Below are positions 34,337-42,925 of a DNA stretch of 64,000 nt, piece by piece. The stretch covers positions 310,001 to 374,000 of the forward strand of contig NZ_AP025018.1 in assembly GCF_019977735.1 (NCBI RefSeq), in the 5' to 3' direction. The first letter of the stretch is position 1; every line of letters starts with the position of its first letter. Source of the stretch: Calothrix sp. PCC 7716. GTDB taxonomy: Bacteria; Cyanobacteriota; Cyanobacteriia; Cyanobacteriales; Nostocaceae. A program made the translations under genes and the position numbers. The notes beneath the pieces are model-generated. The model made no database searches. It saw only the letters and a list, made by a program, of their open reading frames with translations, and had not been told where the DNA came from.

Positions 34337-36550
34337 TCAATGACCTTCCAGATATATTTGCCACATCTGTTGATAAGCTTTTTCCATTTCACGAGTAAAC
34401 TGTTTGGCATTCCAAAGAGGTGCAGTGTGTCTAGATTGACGTAGTTTCCAAGCAACCTGCTGTCTTAAATTAGCATCTTTACCTAGACGAATACCCCATT
34501 CAATATACTCTTCATCTGTCCAAGCAATACCTTCTGTAATGCCAGCATTAATCATCATCGTGTAACTGTTGCGTGCGGCAAACTGTTCGCCAACGCGCGT
34601 GACCAGAGGAATACCCATCCAAAGCGTTTCTAATGTTGTTGTGGCGCCGTTATATGGGTAAGTATCTAGCACCACATCAGCAATGCCTAAGTTCGCGCGG
34701 TGAATTGATTCTGATGCATCTTGAGGTAGGAATCTAAGCCTAGAACAATCTACACCTTCTTGTTCAGCAATTTTGTAAAAGAAATTTTTGATTGCTTCTT
34801 CTTCAGCAGAACCTTTTATCAAAAAGTAGCTATTGGGCACTTCTTGAATTATTTTCATTTGCAATCTTGTCGTTTCTGGGTGGCGCTTATATCCTCGCTG
34901 TGCGCTCAGATAAACTATTGCATCGCTTGGAATACCTAAATTACTCCGTCGCAGTGTTGGTATTCCAACTTCAAACCCATCAACTGCAATATAAGTATTA
35001 GGTAAGCGCCAGATTTTCTCAGTATAGTATTTTTGTGCAGTGTCTGGTAGTACATACGGGTCACCAATAAAATAATCTACTGTGGGTATTCCAGATGCAT
35101 CCCATCCCAACCAAGTTACTTGTACTGGTGCTGGTTTAAGTGCTATGACCTCACAGCTAATATCAAGAGTTATGCTATCTAAATCTATTAGAATATCAAC
35201 TTCGTCTTCGTATATTTTTTCAGCAGCTTCTAAACCATTCATTCCTAACCTAACAGCTTTATCTGCTTTAGCAGAGTACCACTCTTGAAGACCATCATTA
35301 CCCAACATATAGTTAATAAAATAAACATTAATTTGAAAGTTTGTTCGGTCATGATGTTGAAATAGTCCTCGTGTCAACCATCCTACTGAATGCTGTCGTA
35401 AACAGTAAGATAAATAACCTATTTTTAAAGGTTTGCTAATATCATAATGGTTTTTATGTTTTGAATTTCTCTGTATGTATTTAGTTGCTTGTTCATTTGC
35501 AACTGCTTTTATGTTAGTTTGAAATATTTTTGCAACTTGATTATGGACTGCTCTAAACTCATGAGGCTTATCTTTGATATGAGGGACTGAAAATGCCTGC
35601 GTCATCAAGCGAAGTGCCTGAACTTCATTAAGCTTTGGTTGTTCAACAACAAGTTTACTTAATGCTAATTCTAAATCTTTGCAGGCTAAACAAACTTCCT
35701 TCCAATATCCACCAGCCTTTAAAAATCCACGTAAAATTAAGTGACAAGATGCTATTTTTTCTGCAATATTTTCTGATAGCAAATAGCATTGCTTTGCTGT
35801 TTCTATCCCACGTTGATAATCTCTTGCATCTTGATAAAACGCTGTCAGCAATCTTAAAACTTCTAAATTATTTGGTTCAATTTGTAAATAGTTTTCTAAT
35901 AATTTACTAGCTATTGTTGGTTGATGTAATGTATATCCTATTTCTAATGCATTAGATTGAATTATATATAAGTAATTAACTAAATTAGTAATATGTTTTA
36001 AACATAATTTGGCAAATTCAATAACGACTGAGTGGAGAGGTTCAAGTTTCAATATATTCTCTAATAATAAATATAAAAAATTTTCGTTGAGATTTAATAT
36101 ATTTTCAGATGCAAGAGCTTCACATAGATTTAACTCTACAATTGTGTCTCCCACTGAAATATTAATTTCGTTAGCCAGCAAGCAAATTTTGAATAAATTA
36201 TTTATATTATTATACTTAATTTCTCGCATGTGTTGTCTAATTGCCCAAGCAAGCGTATAATTTGTTAATGCTTCTTGCCGCAATGCTTCTGCTTCTAAAA
36301 TTTCGATGAGTTCATTTATATAACTATTTGTATTTTTCAGTTTAGCATTTGAAATTGGCATCATCCAGCTTATTTGAGCTTCTAACTCTTGTCCATTTAA
36401 TAAAAGCGCAAGACCTATTTTACAATAATATGATAAAACTTCTGGCTCTTGCGATATCGCTTTTTCATACAGAGATATTGCTTGCATATAATCTCCATCT
36501 AGAAAAAACAATTCTGCTTCTTGTTCGTAGTTGATATAGCTAATAACCAT
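34337..36550 (-). CDS. TPR / SPINDLY-type O-linked GlcNAc transferase-like protein
   Basis: A 737-residue protein. The N-terminal half is TPR-like (YEQEAELFFLDGDYMQAISLYEKAI and later YLQIEPNNLEVLRLLTAFYQ). From about residue 370 it matches bacterial OGT/SPINDLY (GT41): KPLKIGYLSYCLRQHSVGWL, DILIDLDSITLDI, KPAPVQVTWLGWDASGIPTVDYFIGD, VVLDTYPYNGATTTLETLWMGIPLVTRVGEQFAARNS. In eukaryotes GT41 glycosylates Ser/Thr of proteins; the pilin gene next to it is a natural candidate target. I took the ATG at 36550 over a TTG 24 bases upstream. The gene has no GGCGCC site except one near its 3' end. Confidence 0.87.
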   Translation of the reverse strand: MVISYINYEQEAELFFLDGDYMQAISLYEKAISQEPEVLSYYCKIGLALLLNGQELEAQISWMMPISNAKLKNTNSYINELIEILEAEALRQEALTNYTLAWAIRQHMREIKYNNINNLFKICLLANEINISVGDTIVELNLCEALASENILNLNENFLYLLLENILKLEPLHSVVIEFAKLCLKHITNLVNYLYIIQSNALEIGYTLHQPTIASKLLENYLQIEPNNLEVLRLLTAFYQDARDYQRGIETAKQCYLLSENIAEKIASCHLILRGFLKAGGYWKEVCLACKDLELALSKLVVEQPKLNEVQALRLMTQAFSVPHIKDKPHEFRAVHNQVAKIFQTNIKAVANEQATKYIQRNSKHKNHYDISKPLKIGYLSYCLRQHSVGWLTRGLFQHHDRTNFQINVYFINYMLGNDGLQEWYSAKADKAVRLGMNGLEAAEKIYEDEVDILIDLDSITLDISCEVIALKPAPVQVTWLGWDASGIPTVDYFIGDPYVLPDTAQKYYTEKIWRLPNTYIAVDGFEVGIPTLRRSNLGIPSDAIVYLSAQRGYKRHPETTRLQMKIIQEVPNSYFLIKGSAEEEAIKNFFYKIAEQEGVDCSRLRFLPQDASESIHRANLGIADVVLDTYPYNGATTTLETLWMGIPLVTRVGEQFAARNSYTMMINAGITEGIAWTDEEYIEWGIRLGKDANLRQQVAWKLRQSRHTAPLWNAKQFTREMEKAYQQMWQIYLEGH

Positions 36551-36807
36551 AAAATATTCTGCTGTTGCTACCAAAGCATAATTTTGCGTTTATACCAAGA
36601 TTTTAAGTCAGGGTCATTTTTTATCTAGATTTGTAACATTAAGGCATAATTTAATTCACTTAGATAAAAAGATTACTCATAAACAAAGTGGGTAGATAAA
36701 TCTACCCACTATATAAATTTATCAACTCAACCTAAAAGCTGTTGTTTATGTTAGTATTGGTTAAATCAATTCAATTCGTCAGGCAAGGTAATATACTTGA
36801 TGCCTAA
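36551..36807. other. Gap after pilA
   Basis: Between pilA and the transferase; no clear terminator. The stretch ACAAAGTGGGTAGATAAATC..TACCCACTA (36680-36712) is a short inverted repeat. Confidence 0.4.
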
Positions 36808-37374
36808 TTATAATCTCTTGTAAGTCGTACTAGTTGCACCGCCTGGACATTCAGGACCAGCTGGTGTAAGAGCTTCAGTACCAGCTGCTGCACCAGTAGT
36901 ACCTTTCGCAGATACTGCTTCACATAGCACAGATAATGTAGTAGCTTCACTAGTTGCAGCAATGTTACTCTGTATAACACCACCAACGTAAGCTTTAATC
37001 GCATTTTTCTGAGGAAGCGCTCTGTTAGTTACAAGAGTACCACCTGCACCACCTTCAGTAATTTTATACTGATAATTTGTGGTGTCTGTTTTAACACCCA
37101 AACCAAGCTTACCGAAGTCTGCTGCTGTGGAGCCAGCAAACTCACCATTTTCAGCATAAAATGCTTGCTGTGCGCGGTTCATTGAACCAACATATGTTCT
37201 TGCTTCAGATTGCTTCGCTTTATTAGCTTGATTAAGAAATGAAGGCAAAGCAATCGCAGAAAGAATACCAATAATAATAATTACAACTAATAGTTCAATT
37301 AGAGTAAAACCTTCGTCTTCTTTCTTTTTACGGAGGATGTGTTGGAGAAATTTTGCTTTCAATTCAGTTTTCAT
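36808..37374 (-). CDS. pilA: Type IV pilin-like protein
   Basis: A 188-residue type IVa major-pilin-like protein. A 22-residue leader rich in Lys ends in Gly (KKKEDEG), followed by the class III signal GFTLIELLVV with Glu at +5. That is the PilD prepilin-peptidase site. The N-terminal helix (ending SFLNQANKAKQ) and a variable C-terminal head with two cysteines (LCEAV, ECPGG) are typical. Pilins polymerise into fibres for motility, DNA uptake or secretion. It lies between the GT41 protein and a class I methyltransferase, which suggests pilin glycosylation and methylation. Confidence 0.93.
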   Translation of the reverse strand: MKTELKAKFLQHILRKKKEDEGFTLIELLVVIIIIGILSAIALPSFLNQANKAKQSEARTYVGSMNRAQQAFYAENGEFAGSTAADFGKLGLGVKTDTTNYQYKITEGGAGGTLVTNRALPQKNAIKAYVGGVIQSNIAATSEATTLSVLCEAVSAKGTTGAAAGTEALTPAGPECPGGATSTTYKRL

Positions 37375-37885
37375 ATCAGTACTTTCCTGGAATGAGGTAA
37401 TTCATTTTTGATTTCTACATGTAACTTACCCACGTGTGGATGCTTTCATATCACCTAGCTAACTTTTTTTCATTGAGCATAAATTAGACAGTTGTTATAT
37501 GAGCGTTTCTAGTCAAGTGGAGTCTCGGTTAAATTAATCAGTTCCTTATGGGGGTGGGTATGTTTGCCCGCCCTTGTGTACTTCGCGTCGCCTAACGGGA
37601 AAAGCGATAAAATTAGATTTACTCTTACGGATAGTACTCCATGTCATTAGTTTTGGAAGGTTGTAGGGTGGGCAATGCCAACCTTACGCTCGGTGCTAAT
37701 CAGACAGAATTAATGACATAGACTAATAGTCGTAATCAACTAAGTTTCTTGAGGTTTAGTATTTATGATTGTTATACTTAGCGATGGACAACCTAGTTTA
37801 TCAAGTCTTAAGATGTGTTTCTAAACGCACCATTAGATTATTTAGGTCATATTACAGCTAAGTACACTCTGCTAGCATCAAAAAA
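37375..37885. other. Leader region of pilA
   Basis: A 510-base gap upstream of pilA and downstream of the methyltransferase gene. It holds a GGGTGGGCAATGCCAACC repeat (about 37664-37685) and the segment GGTGGGTATGTTTGCCCGCC (37554-37573). Promoters are presumably here, but no clear box stands out. Confidence 0.45.
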
Positions 37886-39214
37886 CTAGAAAGTTTCTAA
37901 CATCACGTAACCAAGTCCCTCTAATCTCAATAACAGTTGCTTTACTAAATAAAAGGCTTGTTTATCTTCTATTCCCTGTAGAGTTATCGGGTCTATAGGC
38001 CTGACTTGCTTCCATAGTTCAATAAGAGAAATCATTGACTGCGGTTTTTCGAGCAATGGAACCAAGCAAAGAGTCATTGTGCTGTCTATGGTAACTACGT
38101 TGCTCATAAGCGAAAGATGCTGACTAATGGCAAATGGTCGCATTTGTGTGATGCATTCTATAAGCTCTTCTCGAAAATTAGAAGTTTTGAGCATTGGGTG
38201 TAGATATACGCTTGCATTTTGCCAGTTCGCATCAGACCATTCTGAGACTGGTGTTAACTTTTTCTGATTACGATGACCACACCAGAGATCAAGCAAACGA
38301 TGAACTGGATGAAAAAGTTCAAATAGATGTAGCTTTTCTTCTTCTGAGAGATCCGGGATACTTAAAGCAAGAAATGCTGGTAAATCATCTGGCTCCTTAA
38401 ATAAGTCCATGACATCCCACCGCTGCCAATCAACCATGCTAACAAATTCTAAACCTGCAGCATTTAAAAGTGAAAAAAATTCAGGGATAGTTGAGCCTTT
38501 ATCACCCACTAGTAAGTGGTTAGCCAGGATAGAACCGTCATTTTCTTCATTTATTGGATTCCAAGTTTTTGATTTAAGCAAAACACTATCTTTTAGTGCT
38601 TTCATAATGTCTCGAAGCGCTCCAATTTGCAAAGCTTCTGGGTTGCTATCCATTAACCCCATAAATTTACAAAGTTTTTGCGCGCGGTAGTACCATTCTC
38701 GTTGCAGTGAACTGTGAAGATTTACACGTATAATACCATCTGCTTTTAACACTGATTTCATTGCTTGTAAACCAGTAACCGCATCTGGTAATAAATATAG
38801 CACATCATCACAATTTATATAGTCAAATTCAATACCTAGCTTGGGTAAATCTTCGAGCAGCGAGACATGAAATTCAACATTGTCAATACCATGATATTGC
38901 ATGCGCTTTTCAGCAAAATGAATAGATTCTTCGGATAAATCTATGCCAACTACCTTAGCTCCCGGATTAGCTAGTACAAGTGTGAGTAATTTATAGCCTG
39001 TTCCACAACCTGCATCTAGAATAACTTTCCCTTTTGTATCCGTAAATTTTTGATGTCTAAGATAATAAGGTGTTGTCAGATTATGAAGATATAGCAAGTT
39101 GGCATTACCTTCGGGTGAATCCTCTACAGGAACTCTGGGATAAGGAGCGCTATCAAACTGCTGACGAATTTTCTCAAGTAACTCTGCTTTATGTGCTGGC
39201 GCCTGTGCGGTCAT
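37886..39214 (-). CDS. Class I SAM-dependent methyltransferase
   Basis: A 442-residue protein. Residues about 60-180 form the SAM domain: GKVILDAGCGTGYKLLTLVL (motif I), KVVGIDLSEESIHFAE, LPKLGIEFDYINCDDVLYLL and LKADGIIRVNLHS. The C-terminal half is a long extra domain ending VKQLLLRLEGLGYVMLETF. Related genes sit next to pilA in other cyanobacteria, so modification of pilin or its glycan is plausible but not shown. A strong AGGAGAA precedes the ATG. It is upstream of pilA on the same strand, 511 bases away. Confidence 0.83.
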   Translation of the reverse strand: MTAQAPAHKAELLEKIRQQFDSAPYPRVPVEDSPEGNANLLYLHNLTTPYYLRHQKFTDTKGKVILDAGCGTGYKLLTLVLANPGAKVVGIDLSEESIHFAEKRMQYHGIDNVEFHVSLLEDLPKLGIEFDYINCDDVLYLLPDAVTGLQAMKSVLKADGIIRVNLHSSLQREWYYRAQKLCKFMGLMDSNPEALQIGALRDIMKALKDSVLLKSKTWNPINEENDGSILANHLLVGDKGSTIPEFFSLLNAAGLEFVSMVDWQRWDVMDLFKEPDDLPAFLALSIPDLSEEEKLHLFELFHPVHRLLDLWCGHRNQKKLTPVSEWSDANWQNASVYLHPMLKTSNFREELIECITQMRPFAISQHLSLMSNVVTIDSTMTLCLVPLLEKPQSMISLIELWKQVRPIDPITLQGIEDKQAFYLVKQLLLRLEGLGYVMLETF

Positions 39215-39377
39215 AATATTTTCTCCTAAGACTACTTTTCCCTGATACCGCTTACAAATTCTGGAACAATGCTATTACTGGCGCCAGATATCGTTAAATA
39301 TTACAAACGACACTTAAACGCACCCACATTCCACAACTTGTAATCAATAGCTGTATACGCCATTTAGTATTCCCACT

Positions 39378-39431
39378 TTTTCCCCTGCGCTAACACCAGC
39401 AACAAAAAAGATAGGCAAGCGCAGGGGAAAA
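39378..39431. repeat. Perfect 14-bp inverted repeat in an intergenic region
   Basis: TTTTCCCCTGCGCT (39378-39391) and AGCGCAGGGGAAAA (39418-39431) enclose a 26-base loop. The rest of the about 340-base gap 39215-39553 holds two nearby GGCGCC sites (39461 and 39486) and no gene. Confidence 0.75.
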
Positions 39432-39553
39432 TACATAATAATCAAGATTTAATTAACGTCGGCGCCGAGCATACACAGTACACACGGCGCCAACCGATAC
39501 CCTACATATTCAAGGACATAACAGAATTTTTTACTTACATTGAGGATTAAGCA

Positions 39554-39821
39554 ATAGGCAGAAAGTATATTATCTTCCGTGCGGACTGGAAAGAAGAACA
39601 CGGCGCCGAAACTAGGCAGCTAACTCATACTGGTGCAATTATGGATATCCTTGTCGAACACTTTGACTCTAGCACTCGTCCAATACCGCAACCAGGTTAC
39701 AGACCAAGAGAGTTTTATCGAATGCACGCAATTTGCTGACCCACAGTTCCCCAATGCTAGTACTCACAGTCGCGTTGGAGATTGGCTGGTAACGAGAGTC
39801 GAGGAATGGCAACGGATTTAA
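39554..39821 (+). pseudogene. Wrecked paralogue of the 125-residue protein at 40.5 kb
   Basis: Read with one frameshift near 39725, this encodes GRKYIIFRADWKEEHGAETR, QLTHTGAIMDILVEHFDSST, PGYRPREFYRM, then after the shift FADPQFPNASTHSRVGDWLV and TRVEEWQRI. Each part aligns with the intact gene at 40511 (YIIFKTETMSDSGWEERLLAHTG; FADSTFPDASTHSRIGDW). The start codon position is ATA instead of ATG, and the C-terminal third is missing. The end is a GGCAACGGAT repeat. Start loss, frameshift and truncation together mark it as dead. Confidence 0.78.
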
Positions 39822-40006
39822 ACGGATGTAACGGATAGTTTTATTCGCTACATTCTTTACTGGGTGGCGCCTTTATTAAAGAACTCGCTTTGCAAGTAGG
39901 GAGATAAAACATGCTATCGAAAATAATCGCTAAATAATGCAGCAACTGACACCCTGACTACGATTAGGAGTTTTGTAGGATAATACAACCTATGACAACA
40001 ACTAAT

Positions 40007-40104
40007 AGCTTCGGAAGTAATAAGATAACTTCCGATAGCTTCATAACGTGTGTTAAGATAAGGACTTCTGTTGTTAACTGGAGATATCAAATATCTTCGG
40101 AAGC
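40007..40104. promoter_or_regulatory. Palindromic CTTCGGAAG motifs upstream of the RHH gene, possible operators
   Basis: CTTCGGAAG occurs at 40009-40017 and again at 40095-40103, with the inverted half AACTTCCGATAG at 40027-40038 between them. CTTCGGAAG is itself a palindrome. Three related sites within 100 bases, just ahead of a ribbon-helix-helix gene, look like an autoregulatory operator. Confidence 0.55.
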
Positions 40105-40105
40105 T

Positions 40106-40285
40106 ATGGGAGCCACTAAAAAAGCCAAAGTCACTTTCACTTGTACTGACGAAATTAAGGGTAATTTAGAGGTTTGGGCGGAACTAGAAAACCGCACAGT
40201 CTCTAATCTTGTGGAAAAGCTGGTTATGGACGCTATTGCTGCTAAACAGCCTTTACCCAGAAAACAGGACAGAAAAATAGCGTGA
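40106..40285 (+). CDS. CopG/Arc-type ribbon-helix-helix protein
   Basis: A 59-residue protein starting MGATKKAKVTFTCTDEIKGN, followed by EVWAELENRTVSNLVEKLVM. The short basic strand followed by two helices with the NRTVSNLVE turn is the CopG/RHH fold, a DNA-binding dimer typical of antitoxins and plasmid repressors. I start it at the ATG at 40106; a longer in-frame start at 39992 would be coded by the palindromic region and is less likely. It heads a three-gene cluster. Confidence 0.75.
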   Translation: MGATKKAKVTFTCTDEIKGNLEVWAELENRTVSNLVEKLVMDAIAAKQPLPRKQDRKIA

Positions 40286-40321
40286 CCGAAAGCTGCAAAG
40301 CTAATAACGAGCGGTGTAACA

Positions 40322-40507
40322 ATGAACGAGAACGCAGAACAACCAGAGTCTCGACACTCTGCCACCGACCCACAAAAGTGCAGACAAATGGAAGCAAAAT
40401 ATGGGTGGGAGTTACTGCGAATAGAGAGAACAGGAAACAAAATCCTAAAAGTTGAGTGCGTGTTTAAGGGCGATACTAAATTTCCTGATTATCACCAAGA
40501 GGACTAA
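40322..40507 (+). CDS. Small hypothetical protein in the RHH cluster
   Basis: A 61-residue protein, unknown family. The end, YGWELLRIERTGNKILKVECVF, reads like a small beta-hairpin domain; the start is polar (MNENAEQPESRHSATD). It lies 36 bases after the RHH gene and 3 bases before the next one, so it is almost surely cotranscribed. Confidence 0.6.
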   Translation: MNENAEQPESRHSATDPQKCRQMEAKYGWELLRIERTGNKILKVECVFKGDTKFPDYHQED

Positions 40508-40510
40508 AAA

Positions 40511-40888
40511 ATGGGCAAATATATTATTTTTAAGACTGAAACAATGTCAGATTCTGGATGGGAAGAGAGGTTGCTAGCTCATACAGGCGCCTTGACGGAT
40601 ATTCTTGCAGAACACTATGACTCATCTAACTCCCCGACACCAACACAAGGTTATAGGCTAAGGGAATATCACAAAATTGAACAATTTGCTGACTCTACAT
40701 TTCCTGACGCTAGTACCCACAGTAGGATTGGAGATTGGGAGGTCACGAGAGTCGAGGAGTATCCATCGGGACAGCCAAGCAGCGGTTTTGAGGCGATAGT
40801 TATTTGCTACTGTCGTTACTCCCCTGTTACTACACCACTGGAACCGTTGCCAAAAATTCAAACTACGCACTCATTGCAAGAGGTTTAG
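40511..40888 (+). CDS. Hypothetical protein with a damaged paralogue upstream
   Basis: A 125-residue protein. MGKYIIFKTETMSDSGWEER begins it, with an apparently conserved core FADSTFPDASTHSRIGDWEV shared with the wreck at 39554-39821. The C-terminal third is proline-rich and probably flexible. No family is recognised. It is third in the RHH cluster (3-base gap to the 61-residue gene). Two copies in the same island, one dead, suggest a duplicated module. Confidence 0.65.
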   Translation: MGKYIIFKTETMSDSGWEERLLAHTGALTDILAEHYDSSNSPTPTQGYRLREYHKIEQFADSTFPDASTHSRIGDWEVTRVEEYPSGQPSSGFEAIVICYCRYSPVTTPLEPLPKIQTTHSLQEV

Positions 40889-40989
40889 TCAAGGTGTAAA
40901 GGTTTGTAGTAGGCACCGTTCTTCGCTTACTACTAGCCTTCAATGACGCTATAAGTATTTTTGGGTGCTTTACACAAATAATATAGATA

Positions 40990-41300
40990 ATGATTCCAGA
41001 TTTTGATGAAAACGGCAACTTACCACCTGGAGTACATTTTTGTAATTGGGATGAATTTAACGACAGGTTTGGTTACACGCGCGACCGAAGACGAATGATT
41101 CAAGGTATTTAGCTCAAAATGCACCATCAATCTTAAATTTTTATAATTCAAAAGCCCAAAAATCTAAATACAAAGGTGAAATATACCCTTCTAACCAACC
41201 AGTAGACGAATCAATAACTTCTATAGAACTATTTCAACGCGACCGACTACTAAGGAAAAAAGGTATCATAGCTATAGACTTACACGAGTGGGCGCCATGA
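40990..41300 (+). pseudogene. Second DUF6932-like gene with an internal deletion
   Basis: The start MIPDFDENGNLPPGVHFCNW and the text RRRMIQGI match the first copy, then a TAG (41110-41112) ends the frame. In the next frame, from about 41106, the gene resumes as YLAQNAPSILNFYNSKAQKS and KGEIYPSNQPVDESI, ending FQRDRLLRKKGIIAIDLHEW. About 50-55 codons are missing at the junction, exactly those with the G-S...D-x-D nucleotidyltransferase motif, and the frame is shifted. Its stop still overlaps the XRE ATG (ATGA). Confidence 0.85.
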
Positions 41301-41818
41301 TTAAAAATGATAAGCAATTAGCATACACAAAAGAATTGGCTGCTAAGTTTGAAGAGACAAACCAAAAACTAAAGGCAAATGAAGAAAAGCGGCGCCTTGA
41401 CCCTGTTGGTTGGCAATTAATTCAAGATTCTAACCAAGCACTACGCCAAAAGCTAATTTCAGAGGTAGAAGAATATGAAGCTTTAGAAGCGCACAACCCA
41501 ACTCAACCATTAGTGCTTGAAATTGATAATATTAATTATCTACCAGACGTAATTATTAAGGCTCGGATTGCACTAAAGCTTACCCAACAGGAATTAGCAC
41601 TTTTAAGCGACCACACCGAAGAAGAAATTAAAGCCTTTGAAGAAAAAAATTATCATAACGCGAGTTTCCTTGACTTTCTTGCAGTAAGCAATGCTTTAGG
41701 TATTAAAATTGAGAATGGTAAATTTATTGCTCATTTAGACGATTTTTATCAACAAGAATTAATAAATATACGTTCTCAAGTAACTTCTCATACTAATTTA
41801 AATCCTGTATGGATGTGA
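41297..41818 (+). CDS. XRE-family helix-turn-helix protein, second copy
   Basis: A 173-residue paralogue of the protein at 29958-30506, same layout: a helical N-terminal half (QLAYTKELAAKFEETNQKLK; LISEVEEYEALEAHNP), the shared LEIDNINYLPDVIIKARIAL, and the helix-turn-helix LKLTQQELALLSDHTEEEIK. The frame is intact although its partner gene is destroyed. That is the pattern expected if the first gene is the toxic part. Start ATG chosen for the 4-base overlap. Confidence 0.82.
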   Translation: MIKNDKQLAYTKELAAKFEETNQKLKANEEKRRLDPVGWQLIQDSNQALRQKLISEVEEYEALEAHNPTQPLVLEIDNINYLPDVIIKARIALKLTQQELALLSDHTEEEIKAFEEKNYHNASFLDFLAVSNALGIKIENGKFIAHLDDFYQQELINIRSQVTSHTNLNPVWM

Positions 41819-41880
41819 GTTTTTTTTAACCAACCCATGCAGTAAAACCATACTGCCTTCATGAATACAGAAAAATAATT

Positions 41881-41910
41881 GTAGAGACGCTACAGTGTAA
41901 CGTCTCTATA
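41881..41910. repeat. GTAGAGACG palindrome
   Basis: GTAGAGACGCTACAGTGTAA followed by CGTCTCTAT, a diverged member of the GTAGAGACGCGA family, sits just after the XRE gene. Confidence 0.75.
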
Positions 41911-41952
41911 TATATTTAATCCAAACGCTAAAAGCGTAATTTACACTTTTAA

Positions 41953-42192
41953 TTATTCCTCAGCGGGTTCGGATGGGGGAATTTCATTGAGTCGAAGCTG
42001 AAATTCTTCTATAGAACCTATAATAACTGATTGCCTGTGAAGTCCCTCCAGCACATCTAAATCTTCTATTGCCTCAAGACGTTCATTTATTTCTGCTGGT
42101 ACAACTCCAAACCGCACTTCCAAAACTGTGACAACTGACTTACGAGCATTTATCACCATGCCATCTAGTTCGATATCTGTAATATAAGGCAC
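41953..42192 (-). CDS. Probable C-terminal remnant of an Rpn/DUF4351-type protein
   Basis: A 79-residue frame from a GTG. ARKSVVTVLEVRFGVVPAEI followed by NERLEAIEDLDVLEGLHRQS resembles the C-terminal helical end of cyanobacterial Rpn-like/DUF4351 nucleases, where it follows a PD-(D/E)XK domain. In frame upstream there are ten more codons (FKRIQEEGR) that also fit the family, then a stop. The nuclease domain is absent. It could be a remnant or a stand-alone small protein using the GTG with AGGA 8 bases upstream. Confidence 0.5.
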   Translation of the reverse strand: MPYITDIELDGMVINARKSVVTVLEVRFGVVPAEINERLEAIEDLDVLEGLHRQSVIIGSIEEFQLRLNEIPPSEPAEE

Positions 42193-42925
42193 TCGTCCTT
42201 CCTCCTGAATACGTTTAAATTCTTATATGGGTTTTCAGCCCTATACGGGTGAAAATGCAATCCAAAAATATACTTAGATGCACGTTAGTTTTGTTTCTTT
42301 TGGTACGAGTGGGGTTAATATTTGATTTAAAGTTGCTTGTGCCATACTTTAGCTACTAACTATTACTTCTACTATCATAAACTAGTCCTTCATAACATTA
42401 TTTATTTGGTATATAAAATTACTTGTAGGCTCACAATGCCCTACCTGACCTTCCCACAGCCAAGGCGCCGGGAGCTACAAAATAACCTTACTGCACAACA
42501 CGTTTTTGATGCGGCTCTTATATAACTATAAATAATTTTGCAGTCTGTCAGCTTGATAGGATAAAAAGTGACTAGTATTACTCTTTTTATTCAGTCCTCT
42601 TCTAGAGGACTTTGGCTATTAGCTCCGGGTTTGCAACCCGGAGCGGGTAAGAACGTGGTCAAAGTTTATAAATACTTAGTTATTTAATATATGTTGGGTT
42701 GCCGCGTAGCGAAGCCAACCTACATATTTTCCTGTGGGATGGGCGCCCTCGCGCGTTCAATTCAATTAAATTTTAATGGCGGGCAGGGATGCCCGCTCCA
42801 CAATGCACACAAGATAGCTCACTTTATACTTTTGCTTGGTTTTTGTTATGCTCTGCCGTTACACACCACACAATAATGTGTTATGTTAGATTAAACGTAG
42901 TCGTTATGAGTTTGTATAACCTGTT
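42193..42925. other. Intergenic region with hairpin repeats, upstream of trxB
   Basis: No gene is supported in these 730 bases. GTCCTC-TTCTA-GAGGAC (42594-42610) and CTCCGGGTT-TGC-AACCCGGAG (42623-42643) are two adjacent perfect hairpins of a dispersed cyanobacterial repeat. A GTTGGGTTGCCGCG..AAGCCAACC repeat (42692-42720) and a GGCGGGCAGGGATGCCCGC hairpin (42778-42798) follow. Confidence 0.65.

Noticed and set aside
42691-42876. Plus-strand 61-residue frame upstream of trxB
   Set aside because: It is made of two dispersed repeats (GTTGGGTTGCCGCG and GGCGGGCAGGGATGCCC) read through by chance.
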